Shown here one piece after another: positions 32,905 to 41,632 of a stretch of 64,000 bases of DNA. This DNA comes from Methylorubrum populi. Lineage in GTDB: Bacteria; Pseudomonadota; Alphaproteobacteria; Rhizobiales; Beijerinckiaceae. Under the pieces are notes generated by a model. The model searched no databases, was not told the origin of the DNA, and was given only the letters and a program-made list of their open reading frames with translations. Made by a program: the position numbers and the translations under genes. Every line of letters begins with the position of its first letter. The first letter of the stretch is position 1. The DNA lies in the NCBI RefSeq assembly GCF_002355515.1, contig NZ_AP014809.1, forward strand, positions 1,822,501 through 1,886,500, given 5' to 3'.

Positions 32905-35241
32905 ATGGCGGCACAGGACGACGCAGCCCATCTCCACGCCGACACGTCCGAGGAGCGGACGGCCTCGAAACTCGGCCTGCTCGACGCCGACGAGAACCTG
33001 CCGCAATACCATATCGAGGCGCAGGCGTCCCTGGTGGAGCGCCCCTTGCGCGCCCTCAAATACGGCGAGGCCTTCGCCGTCCTCGACAGCTACGGCGACA
33101 TCGGCTGGTATCCCGGGCCGGAGGGCCTCTACTTCCAGGACACCCGCTACCTCTCGCGCCTCGCGCTGACGATCGAGGACGAGCGGCCGATGATGCTGTC
33201 CTCGTCCATTCAGGACGATAATGGGGCGCTCAGCGTCGATCTCACCACCCCCGACATCCGGCTCGATGCGGGCGACGAGACGGCGATTCCCCGCGAGCTG
33301 ATCGCCATCGAGCGCACCAAGTTCCTGTTCAAGGGCGCCTGCTACGACCGTATCGGCCTGCGCAACTACGACACCCGCCGCCGCCGCCTGCGCATCGGCG
33401 TCACCTTCGACGCCGATTACCGTGACCTGTTCGAGGTCCGCGGCTCCGACCGGACGAACCGCGGCAGGCGCACGGTAGAGCGCCGCAGCGAGACCGAGGT
33501 GCAGTTCCGCTACGCCGGCCTCGACGAGATCGTGCGCACCACCTCGGTGCATTTCGGGCCGACGCCGCGGACGCTGGAGCCGGGCAAGGCCGAGTTCGTG
33601 GTCGAGCTCGAGCCCGGGGCCAACACCTCGCTGTTCATCCGCGTCGTGTGCCAGTCGCACCGCGCCTATACCAGCGCGCCGGGGCCCGAGCGGGCGGGCG
33701 AGGCCGCCGCGCTCGCCCTGTCGCGCGCCGCCGGCAGCCTCGCCGAGCAGCCGGACCGGCACCTGAGCGAGGGCCGCATCTTCGCCCGCGCCTACCGCGA
33801 CAACCGCCGCGACCAGCGCCAGATCACGGCGGGCATCACCACGATCATCTCCTCGAACGACCAGTTCAACGAGGGGCTCTGCCGGGCCACCGCCGACCTC
33901 TACATGCTGGCGACCCGGACGCAGGAGGGCATCTACCCCTTCGCCGGCATCCCCTGGTACTCCACGGTGTTCGGCCGCGACGGCATCATCACCGCGATGA
34001 TGGCGCTCTGGATCGATCCGAATTTCGGCAAGGGCGTGCTGCGCTTCCTCGCCGCGACCCAGGCCAAGGAGGTCGACCCGGCCGCCGACGCCCAGCCCGG
34101 CAAGGTGCTCCACGAGACCCGCCGCGGCGAGATGGCGATGCTCGGCGAGGTGCCCTTCCGCCACTATTACGGCACCATCGACGGCACGCCGCTCTTCGTG
34201 ATGCTGGCGTCGCAGTATTACGAGGTCACCGGCGATCTCGATACGATCCGCGCGATCTGGCCGCAGCTCAAGCTGGCGCTCGACTGGATCGACACCTACG
34301 GCGACCGCGACGGCGACGGGTTCGTCGAATATGCCCGCGAGACCGAGCAGGGTCTGGCCAACCAGGGCTGGAAGGACAGCCACGACTCGATCTTCCACGC
34401 CGACGGCGCCATGGCCAAGGGGCCGATCGCCCTGTGCGAGGTTCAGGGCTACGTCTACGCCGCCAAGCGCGGCGCCGCCCGGCTCGCGAGCCTCCTCGGC
34501 GAGGACGACCTCTCGGTCCGCCTGACCGGCCAGGCCAACACCCTTCGCGAAAACTTCGACCGGGCGTTCTGGTGCGAGGCCATCGGCACCTACGCGCTCG
34601 CCCTCGACGGCGCCAAGCGGCAATGCGCCGTGCGCTCCTCCAATACCGGCCACGCCCTGTTCACCGACATCGCCTTGCCGGAGCGGGCCCCGCGGGTCGC
34701 GGCGCAGCTCCTGTCCAACGACGGCTTCAACGGCTGGGGCATCCGCACCATCGCCAAGGGCGAGGCGCGCTACAACCCGATGTCCTACCACAACGGCTCG
34801 ATCTGGCCGCACGACAACGCGATCTGCGCCCTCGGGCTCGCCCGCTACGGCCTCAAGGAGGAGGCGGCGCAGGTGTTCCAGGGGATGTTCGAGACGAGCC
34901 TGTACTACGACCAGAAGCGGCTGCCGGAGCTGTTCTGCGGCTTCATGCGGCGGCGCCAGCGCGGTCCCGTGAGCTACCCCGTGGCCTGCTCGCCGCAGGC
35001 CTGGGCGGCGGCGGCCCCCTTCGCCTTCCTGGCGGCCTGCCTCGGGCTCGAGATCGACCATGCCCGCAACCGGATCCGCTTCCGCAACCCGATCCTGCCG
35101 CGCTTCCTCGAAGCGGTGGAGCTGTTCAACCTCAAGCTCGGCCCCTCGCGGGTCGACATCCGCCTGCACCGCCACGGAAGCGACGTGACGGTCGCGGTGA
35201 CACGGCGCACCGGCGACGTGCAGATCTCGATGCTGAAGTAG
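32905..35241 (+). CDS. Amylo-alpha-1,6-glucosidase / bacterial-type glycogen debranching enzyme
   Basis: This 778-residue protein has an N-terminal GDE_N_bis-type beta domain (about residues 45-245; AVLDSYGDIGWYPGPEGLYFQDTRYLSRL) and a C-terminal alpha/alpha-barrel glucoamylase-like domain (about 290-740; GIPWYSTVFGRDGIITAMM, NQGWKDSHDSIFHADG, YHNGSIWPHDNAICALGL). The acidic residues in FGRDG and WKDSHD fit the hydrolase active site. It hydrolyses alpha-1,6 branches or related glycosidic bonds; the natural substrate may not be glycogen. No signal peptide. It follows the GT4 gene by 161 bp, a common alphaproteobacterial pairing. Confidence 0.88.
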   Translation: MAAQDDAAHLHADTSEERTASKLGLLDADENLPQYHIEAQASLVERPLRALKYGEAFAVLDSYGDIGWYPGPEGLYFQDTRYLSRLALTIEDERPMMLSSSIQDDNGALSVDLTTPDIRLDAGDETAIPRELIAIERTKFLFKGACYDRIGLRNYDTRRRRLRIGVTFDADYRDLFEVRGSDRTNRGRRTVERRSETEVQFRYAGLDEIVRTTSVHFGPTPRTLEPGKAEFVVELEPGANTSLFIRVVCQSHRAYTSAPGPERAGEAAALALSRAAGSLAEQPDRHLSEGRIFARAYRDNRRDQRQITAGITTIISSNDQFNEGLCRATADLYMLATRTQEGIYPFAGIPWYSTVFGRDGIITAMMALWIDPNFGKGVLRFLAATQAKEVDPAADAQPGKVLHETRRGEMAMLGEVPFRHYYGTIDGTPLFVMLASQYYEVTGDLDTIRAIWPQLKLALDWIDTYGDRDGDGFVEYARETEQGLANQGWKDSHDSIFHADGAMAKGPIALCEVQGYVYAAKRGAARLASLLGEDDLSVRLTGQANTLRENFDRAFWCEAIGTYALALDGAKRQCAVRSSNTGHALFTDIALPERAPRVAAQLLSNDGFNGWGIRTIAKGEARYNPMSYHNGSIWPHDNAICALGLARYGLKEEAAQVFQGMFETSLYYDQKRLPELFCGFMRRRQRGPVSYPVACSPQAWAAAAPFAFLAACLGLEIDHARNRIRFRNPILPRFLEAVELFNLKLGPSRVDIRLHRHGSDVTVAVTRRTGDVQISMLK

Positions 35242-35249
35242 AGTTTTCG

Positions 35250-35292
35250 ATCCCTGCCGGCCGGCCCCTCCTCCAGGGCTGCCGACAGGGAT
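35250..35292 (+). terminator. Terminator after the debranching-enzyme gene
   Basis: ATCCCTGCCGGC...GCCGACAGGGAT forms a long, slightly interrupted stem 9 bp after the stop and is followed by TTTCCC. It fits a plus-strand terminator with a short T-run. Confidence 0.6.
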
Positions 35293-35302
35293 TTCCCGTC
35301 GC

Positions 35303-35342
35303 AAACGAAAAATGCGCCGCCCCCGCGAGGGAGCAGCGCATT
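35303..35342 (-). terminator. Terminator of infC
   Basis: On the minus strand AATGCGCTGCTCCC...GGGGGCGGCGCATT is followed by TTTCGTTT, a classic stem plus T-run. A second smaller stem (TTTCCGCGG...CGCGGAAA, 35352-35372) lies closer to the infC stop. Confidence 0.7.
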
Positions 35343-35389
35343 CGCAGACGAGCCTTTTTCCGCGGGACCGCGGAAATGTCGGAACGTGT

Positions 35390-35932
35390 TTAGCGCGGCG
35401 CCAGGATCATGATCATCTGGCGGCCTTCGAGCATCGGTTCGCTCTCGACCTTGGCGATCTCCTGGGTCTCCTGCTTCACGCGCTCCAGGAGGCGCAGCCC
35501 GATATCCTGGTGCGCGATCTCGCGGCCGCGGAAGCGGAGGGTGACCTTGACCTTGTCGCCTTCCTCGAAGAACCGCTGCACGGCCTTCATCTTCACGTCG
35601 TAATCGTGCTTGTCGATGCCGGGGCGGAGCTTGATCTCCTTCACCTCGACCGTCTTCTGCCTCTTGCGGGCCTCGTTCTGCTTCTTCTGTTCGTTGAAGC
35701 GGAAGCGCCCGTAATCGAGGAACTTGCAGACGGGAGGGACCGAGTTCGGCGCGATCTCGACGAGGTCGAGGCCAACCTCTTCAGCCATGGCCAGCGCGTC
35801 GAAGAAGGGCACGACACCCCGGTTCTGTCCGTCCTGGTCGATGAGCTGGACGTCGCGGACGCCGCGGATGTCCCGGTTTGCGCGCGGCCCGTCCTTCTGC
35901 GGGGCCGGCATGGCTCTCATTGGTCTGCGAAT
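35390..35932 (-). CDS. infC: Translation initiation factor IF-3, ATT start
   Basis: IF-3 binds the 30S subunit and checks start-codon pairing. The N-domain ([21 protein letters not shown]), linker ([20 protein letters not shown]) and C-domain ([29 protein letters not shown]) are complete. The first in-frame ATG (35920) has no ribosome-binding site. Four codons upstream is ATT (35932) preceded by AGGAG at a 9-base distance, giving [15 protein letters not shown], the usual alphaproteobacterial N-terminus. The rare AUU start of infC allows IF-3 to repress its own translation. A possible promoter (TTGACT at 36061-36056, minus strand) lies upstream. Confidence 0.95.
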   Translation of the reverse strand: MRRPMRAMPAPQKDGPRANRDIRGVRDVQLIDQDGQNRGVVPFFDALAMAEEVGLDLVEIAPNSVPPVCKFLDYGRFRFNEQKKQNEARKRQKTVEVKEIKLRPGIDKHDYDVKMKAVQRFFEEGDKVKVTLRFRGREIAHQDIGLRLLERVKQETQEIAKVESEPMLEGRQMIMILAPR

Positions 35933-36088
35933 GGCTCAGTTCTCCTGTATCAACGACAAAACGGCAGCCTGAGAGCCACCGCGTCTGGCGAGCCCCGGCC
36001 ACCGATTGATCCGGCTCGGCCGGACGGCACTAACTTGGCAAATCTTCTTGCCGAGTCAACTCGTGGGACTGATTTCGGTTCACCCCTG

Positions 36089-37318
36089 TCACGTTTTCGC
36101 CCGGTTCAGAAGATCCGCGTAGACGCTCAGGGTGCTCTCGATCATGCGGTCGAGGGAAAAATTCGCCTCGACATGGGCCTGCGCCCGCCGCGCCAGGGCG
36201 TCGCGGGCGCTGGCGCCCAGCGACAACGCCTCCTTCACCGCCTCGGCGAGCGCCGCCGCGTCGCCCGGCGGCACCCGCCAGCCGGTGCGCTGGCCGGGCT
36301 CGACATCGGGGGGCGCCAGCACCGTCTCCGGCACGGCGCCGAGATCGGAGACGACGACCGGAATGCCGAGCGCCTGCGCCTCCACCGCCGAGCGCCCGAA
36401 CGCCTCCGGCTCCACCGAGGGCACGGCGACGACCGAGGCCGCGCGGAAGGCCGCCGGCATGTCGGCGCAGTGCCCCACCCGGCGCACGATGCCCGTCAGG
36501 TTGCGCGCCTCGACCAGCGCGTCGAGTTCGCGCTCGTAGGCGCTGCGCCCCTGCGGATCGCCCGCGAGCACCACGGCGATATCCGTCACGCCGAGGTCGC
36601 GCAGGCGGGCGGCGGCCTCGATCAGGACGCGCTGGCCCTTCCAGGCGGTGAGCCGGGCGGCGAGCAGCACGACCCGCTCGTGCGGCGCCACGTTCCAGGC
36701 CCGGCGCAGGCTCTCGACCCGGGCGGCCGAGACCGCAGAGGGCGTGAACGCCGCCAGATCCGTCCCGCGGTGGATCACCGTGATCCGGCCGCCGGCCTGG
36801 TCGGGATGGGTCCGGCGGATCAGGTCGGCGGTGTAGTGCGAGTTGGCGATCACGACGTCGCCCCGCGCCATCACCGAATTGTAGAGCACCTTGACGCTGG
36901 TCCGGCCCGAATAGCTGCCGTGATAGGTCGTCACGAAGGGCAGCTTCAGCCGGCGCGCCGCGCCGAGCGCGACCCAGGCCGGAGCGCGGGAACGGGCGTG
37001 CAGGATCTGCACGCCCTCCCGGCGGCAGAGCCGGGCGAGGCGCTCGACGTTGAGCGCCATGGCGAAGGGGTTCTTGGTGTTGGCCGGGAACGGCACCCAG
37101 ATCCCGCCCTTGGCCTGCAATTCGCCGACGAGCCGGCCGCCCTCCGTCGCCACCAGCGGCCGCGCACCGGCCTCGGCCAGCGCCGCCGCCACATCGACGG
37201 TGGTGCGCTCGGCACCCCCCGCCTCCAGGGCCGGGATGATCTGCAGCACCGTGACGCCCGCCAGCGGCGAGGTCTCGGAGAGTTGCACCGGGCCGCCCGA
37301 CAGGCTGCCTCCGTTCAT
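36089..37318 (-). CDS. Family 4 glycosyltransferase
   Basis: This 409-residue GT-B enzyme shows VLQIIPALEAGGAERTTVDVA at the acceptor side and RLTAWKGQRVLIEAA starting the donor domain. The E-x7-E nucleotide-sugar motif is in EPEAFGRSAVEAQALGIPVVV. It resembles transferases of lipopolysaccharide core or exopolysaccharide synthesis. It is transcribed toward infC but separated by about 155 bp of likely promoter DNA, and is divergent from the hydrolase gene. Not obviously linked to the other GT4 at 31.6 kb, which is on the other strand. Confidence 0.87.
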   Translation of the reverse strand: MNGGSLSGGPVQLSETSPLAGVTVLQIIPALEAGGAERTTVDVAAALAEAGARPLVATEGGRLVGELQAKGGIWVPFPANTKNPFAMALNVERLARLCRREGVQILHARSRAPAWVALGAARRLKLPFVTTYHGSYSGRTSVKVLYNSVMARGDVVIANSHYTADLIRRTHPDQAGGRITVIHRGTDLAAFTPSAVSAARVESLRRAWNVAPHERVVLLAARLTAWKGQRVLIEAAARLRDLGVTDIAVVLAGDPQGRSAYERELDALVEARNLTGIVRRVGHCADMPAAFRAASVVAVPSVEPEAFGRSAVEAQALGIPVVVSDLGAVPETVLAPPDVEPGQRTGWRVPPGDAAALAEAVKEALSLGASARDALARRAQAHVEANFSLDRMIESTLSVYADLLNRAKT

Positions 37319-37443
37319 CGCGTCACCCGAGGCGGGACGGTCGCTTGAAACTGGGTCATGGGATAAGGATCGTCCCGCGGCTTTACGGTTCGGTAAACGA
37401 AGCGTCGTCGACTTGTTTCGGAATCACAGGATTTTCCGCACCC

Positions 37444-38235
37444 GTGACCCAACCCTTTCCGGAAACCTCACAGGGCGAAGGGCCCGCCGCGACGCTCGAT
37501 GTCGGAGGACCCTCCCCGCGCCGGCTGGCGGTGCGGGTGCGGGAGGGCGAGGGACCGCCCGTGGTCTGGCTCGGCGGCTTTCGCTCCGACATGCGGGCCA
37601 CGAAGGCCGCCGCCCTCGATGACTGGGCGGCGCAGAGCGGCCGGCGGATGGTGCGGTTCGACTATTCCGGGCACGGCGAGTCGCAGGGGCGCTTCGAGGA
37701 CGGCACGATCTCCGACTGGCTCGCGGATGCTTGCGCCGTCATCGACCGCTACGCGGACGAAGCGCCGATCCTCGTCGGCTCCTCCATGGGCGGCTGGATC
37801 GCCTGCCTCGTTGCCCGCGAGCGGGCGCGGCGCGGGGCACGGGTCGGCGGGATGGTGCTGATCGCGCCCGCCCTCGATTTCACCGAGGCGCTGATGTGGG
37901 AGGCCTTCCCGCCGGAGGTCCGGCGGACCCTGGAGCGCGACGGCGTGTGGTATCGCGCGACGCCCTACGCCCCCGAGCCCGACCCGATCCGCATGGCGTT
38001 GATCGAGGACGGGCGGCGCCACCTGCTGCTCGATGCGCCGCTGGAGCCCGGCTGTCCGGTCCACATCCTTCAGGGCATGGCCGATCCGGACGTGCCCTAC
38101 GCCCACGCCCTGCGCATTCTGGATCGCCTGCCGGCGCAGGGCGCGAGGCTGACGCTGATCAAGGACGGCGACCACCGCCTGTCGCGGCCCGAGGATATCG
38201 ACCTCCTCGTGCGCACGGTCGCGGCGATGGCCTGA
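37444..38235 (+). CDS. ABHD10-like alpha/beta hydrolase
   Basis: This ~263-residue hydrolase (GTG 37444; the open frame upstream is not family-like) has WLGGFRSDMRATKA, the DYSGHGES loop, nucleophile elbow GSSMGGW, and the late catalytic His in DGDHRLS with an Asp in GMADPDVPY. This pattern matches the ABHD10/palmitoyl-thioesterase-like group found beside infC in many alphaproteobacteria. The natural substrate is unknown; an ester or thioester hydrolase is likely. Confidence 0.85.
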   Translation: MTQPFPETSQGEGPAATLDVGGPSPRRLAVRVREGEGPPVVWLGGFRSDMRATKAAALDDWAAQSGRRMVRFDYSGHGESQGRFEDGTISDWLADACAVIDRYADEAPILVGSSMGGWIACLVARERARRGARVGGMVLIAPALDFTEALMWEAFPPEVRRTLERDGVWYRATPYAPEPDPIRMALIEDGRRHLLLDAPLEPGCPVHILQGMADPDVPYAHALRILDRLPAQGARLTLIKDGDHRLSRPEDIDLLVRTVAAMA

Positions 38236-38242
38236 AGCGCCT

Positions 38243-38260
38243 CCCCGCCCTGCGGCGGGG
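38243..38260. terminator. Hairpin between convergent hydrolase and DUF1150 genes
   Basis: CCCCGCC-CTGC-GGCGGGG forms a short perfect stem directly after the hydrolase stop. There is no T-run, so it is a modest call. Confidence 0.4.
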
Positions 38261-38290
38261 ACGCGTCTCAAGTGCAGGTGCCGAGCAGGC

Positions 38291-38575
38291 TCAGTGCAGG
38301 CTCACCGGGTAGAGCTGGTGGGCCATGGCGTTCGCCACGGCGACCTCGCGGGAATCGGTGAGCAGGATCGGCGCGCCGCTCGCCGAGAGCAGGGCGAACA
38401 GGTCGAGGCCGGGGCCCATCTCGGGCGCCTGCGGGAACAGGCTGCGCACCTCGTCCGAGCGGATCGGCCGGACATAGGCGATATGTCCTTCACCGAGCGC
38501 TGCGAACTCCGCCGGGTCGATGGCGGGCGTGGCGGTCGTGTCGATAGTCAGGTCGGTCGTGGTGACGTCGGTCAT
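38291..38575 (-). CDS. DUF1150 family protein
   Basis: This 94-residue protein (ATG 38575; an earlier in-frame start is unlikely) has the DUF1150 pattern: AALGEGHIAYVRPIRSDEV and LFALLSASGAPILLTDSREVAVANA near the C-terminus. The family is small, mainly alphaproteobacterial and almost always next to an hsp20 gene, as here (194 bp downstream of it). A chaperone-related or stress role is inferred from that linkage only. Confidence 0.82.
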   Translation of the reverse strand: MTDVTTTDLTIDTTATPAIDPAEFAALGEGHIAYVRPIRSDEVRSLFPQAPEMGPGLDLFALLSASGAPILLTDSREVAVANAMAHQLYPVSLH

Positions 38576-38769
38576 GAAGGCCCTCCTTCCGAGGCAGAGC
38601 GTTGAGTCGGATATGGTCCCGCGGATCGGCGGCGACAAATCCGGTTGGGGGCGAGGTTCGGGTGACGGCCGGGCGCGGCCTGCGATGCATCGACGCGGCG
38701 ATGGGCACGCAGCGCCCGCCCGACGGCCGCTGGGACCCGTTCAAGAGTCCTGATCATGGGTCCTTGGCA

Positions 38770-39207
38770 TCACGGGTCCTTGGCGGCGATCGCGATCTTG
38801 CGCACGATGCGCTCCGGCTCCGGGCGCGCGAGATCGATCGACAGCAGGCCGTTCGACAATTCCGCCCCCAGCACCTCCATGCCGTCGGCAAGGAGGAAGG
38901 CCCGCTGGAACTGCCGCGCGGCGATGCCGCGATGCAGGAATTGGCGTGCCTTGTCGTCGACCTGCCGGCCGCGCACGACCAGTTGATTCTCCTCGAGGGA
39001 AACGTCGAGCTGGTCCTGCGTAAACCCGGCCACCGCCAGCGTAATGCGCAAGCGTTCCGGCTCGCGCTCGCTGCGGGTGATGCGTTCGATGTTGTAGGGC
39101 GGGTAACCGTCGCTCGCGGCCTTGGAGACACGATCGAGTGCCTGCTCGATCTCGTCGAAGCCGAGCAGGAACGGATACCCGAACGGGGACGGCCGCGTCA
39201 TCGTCAC
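38770..39207 (-). CDS. Small heat-shock protein, Hsp20/alpha-crystallin family
   Basis: This 145-residue chaperone holds unfolding proteins until they can be refolded. After an N-terminal segment (SPFGYPFLLGFDEIEQALDRV) comes the alpha-crystallin domain (about 35-125), with PPYNIERI, VAGFTQDQLDVSLEENQLVVRG and the C-terminal part. It resembles the IbpA-type Hsp20 of rhizobia. A GGAGG lies 11 bases before the ATG. A heat-shock-type promoter and a structured leader lie upstream. Confidence 0.93.
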   Translation of the reverse strand: MTMTRPSPFGYPFLLGFDEIEQALDRVSKAASDGYPPYNIERITRSEREPERLRITLAVAGFTQDQLDVSLEENQLVVRGRQVDDKARQFLHRGIAARQFQRAFLLADGMEVLGAELSNGLLSIDLARPEPERIVRKIAIAAKDP

Positions 39208-39305
39208 TCAAACCTCCGGCAAGGCCCTGGGGATCAATCGGCATCGATCCCTTGGCGGCACCTTGCGGTTTCGAGCCCGCCTCGCGGCAGCGCTCTTGAG
39301 ACGGG

Positions 39306-39334
39306 ATATGGAAAGCGCAACAGCGCCGATCAAG
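39306..39334 (-). promoter_or_regulatory. RpoH-type promoter of hsp20
   Basis: On the minus strand CTTGAT (39334-39329), a 17-bp spacer and CCATAT (39311-39306) match the heat-shock sigma-32 promoter pattern. Start of transcription is expected near 39299, giving a leader of about 90 nt. The leader includes GGGATC...GATCCC and CAAGG...CCTTG nested pairs just before the ribosome-binding site. Confidence 0.5.
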
Positions 39335-39790
39335 AGCGCGGTGGCGCGTCCGACCCACCGCCGGCGCAGAGGGGGCGGGACAAATCGGCAATCTGCCACG
39401 GGACTGATAGGAAACGACGTCCGACCGGAGCCGCTTTCTCCAATAGTTTGGAATTGCTCTGAAATTCTTTGCAAACCTTGATCAACACCCTGCTTGTCGG
39501 ATAGGCACGCCCACAAACGTACCGGAAACGTACACGGTGCTGTGGGGAGCACCGGGCGTCACCTTTGCTGTATCCGCATATCGCTACGCGGCCGGACACC
39601 GCCTCGCGGTGACCCGGTGCCCGCGGACGGCGCTTATCGGCGCCGCGGAAGTTCCGACGGCAGACATTGTCGCGGGATAGCGCCGTCCGTGAGCCCCCGT
39701 TCGGGTCTTCGGGCAGCGATCCGCGCCGGAGGTCCGGACCGGTGCGAGAGTGAAGGAGATGAGATCGTCGTGATTCAGGGAGGCTGGGGA
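39335..39790. other. Intergenic region between hsp20 and the TonB-system operon
   Basis: These ~456 bp hold no gene I can support; open frames crossing it have no recognisable domain. It includes a less GC-rich patch (39440-39500) and should contain the promoter of the plus-strand exbB operon, which I could not define. Confidence 0.3.
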
Positions 39791-40309
39791 ATGGGGCGTG
39801 AAATGCCGGAATGCGGTGGAATCGGGGGGCGCCTCTTGGCAGGCCTCGCCCTCGTTGCGGCCCTGACGGCCGCCTTCCCTTCCGCGATCCCGGCCGCGAT
39901 GGCGCAGGACGCGGCACCGGAGGCCCGATCGGCGGCCAGTCCGGCGGTCAAGTCGGATGCCCCGCCCCTGAAGATCGAACTGAACCGGCTCGAGCCCGCA
40001 GGCGAGGCCTGCCGCACCTACATGCTCGTCGACAACAGCCGCGGCCCCGCGCTGAAGTCGCTCAAGGTCGACCTGTTCGCCTTCGATACCGAGGGCGTCG
40101 CCCAGAAGCGCCTCGCCGTGGAGCTGGGCCCGGTTCAGGAGAAGAAGACCGTGGTCCGGCTCTTCGACTTTGCCGGCCTCGCCTGCCCGAAGGTCGGCCG
40201 CCTGCTGCTCAACGACGTGCTCGCCTGCGAGGGCGGCGACGCCACCCGCGAGACCTGCCTGGAGCGGATCGAGCCCACCAGCAAGACATCGGCCGCCTTC
40301 GATCGCTGA
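39791..40309 (+). CDS. Secreted Cys-containing protein, first gene of the exbB-exbD-tonB operon
   Basis: This 172-residue protein starts at ATG 39791, preceded by GGGAGG; upstream frame is not used. It has a signal peptide (LLAGLALVAALTAAFPSAI, likely cleaved at AMA-QD). The mature part has paired cysteines (EACRTYML, LACPKVGRLL, LACEGG, ETCLERI), suggesting disulfides, and beta-rich sequence (SLKVDLFAFDTEGVAQKRLAVELG). It is 70 bp before exbB, so it likely acts in the periplasm with the TonB energy system. I do not recognise a named family. Confidence 0.75.
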   Translation: MGREMPECGGIGGRLLAGLALVAALTAAFPSAIPAAMAQDAAPEARSAASPAVKSDAPPLKIELNRLEPAGEACRTYMLVDNSRGPALKSLKVDLFAFDTEGVAQKRLAVELGPVQEKKTVVRLFDFAGLACPKVGRLLLNDVLACEGGDATRETCLERIEPTSKTSAAFDR

Positions 40310-40379
40310 AGCCGGCCACGTCCGTCCCGCCGGCCCGGCCGGTGCGGCGGACGATCACAGGAGCCACGAGGAGTCACAC

Positions 40380-41081
<702 letters not shown>

Positions 41082-41166
41082 CTCCATCCTTCGCTGAACC
41101 CAGAAACCTTCGCGGCGCCTGCTGAAAGCCCGGCAGGCCGCCGCCGACACCCGGGAGGGCGAAGCC

Positions 41167-41628
41167 ATGGCCATGGGAACCGCTCGTTCGGCGAGCGACG
41201 ACGAGGACGGCCTCGACGCGACGCCGATGTCCGAGATCAACGTCACGCCGATGGTCGACGTGATGCTGGTGCTGCTGATCATCTTCATGGTCGCGGCGCC
41301 GCTGATGACGACGGGCGTGCCGGTGCAGCTGCCGAAGACGACCGCCGCCAAGGTGGCGCAGTCGCAGAAGCCGCTCGAAGTCTCCATCGACAAGGACGGC
41401 AATCCGTTCATCGCCAAGGACGGCTTCACGCCGGAGACGATCCTGCCGCGGCTGAAGCAGCTCAAGGCGGAGAACCCGGATCAGGTCGTGCTCGTGCGCG
41501 GCGACCGGGACGTGCCCTACGGCAAGATCATGGAGGTGATGGGCCTCGTCGGCCAGGCGGGCTTCACCAAGGTCTCGCTGATCGCCCAGTCGGGCGGCGG
41601 CGCGCCGGCCGCAGGAACCGCCCGTTAA
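41167..41628 (+). CDS. exbD: Biopolymer transport protein ExbD (TolR/ExbD family)
   Basis: This 153-residue protein has one N-terminal membrane segment with the conserved proton-path Asp in INVTPMVDVMLVLLIIFMVA. A periplasmic domain follows (PVQLPKTTAAKVAQ, QVVLVRGDRDVPYGKIMEVM). It sits between exbB and tonB, and the tonB start is only 4 bp after its stop, so the genes form an operon. Confidence 0.93.
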   Translation: MAMGTARSASDDEDGLDATPMSEINVTPMVDVMLVLLIIFMVAAPLMTTGVPVQLPKTTAAKVAQSQKPLEVSIDKDGNPFIAKDGFTPETILPRLKQLKAENPDQVVLVRGDRDVPYGKIMEVMGLVGQAGFTKVSLIAQSGGGAPAAGTAR

Positions 41629-41632
41629 GCCG

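Noticed and set aside
39208..39552. A 114-codon minus-strand frame upstream of hsp20
   Set aside because: A short hydrophobic patch is present, but it crosses the likely heat-shock promoter and leader and lacks a ribosome-binding site.
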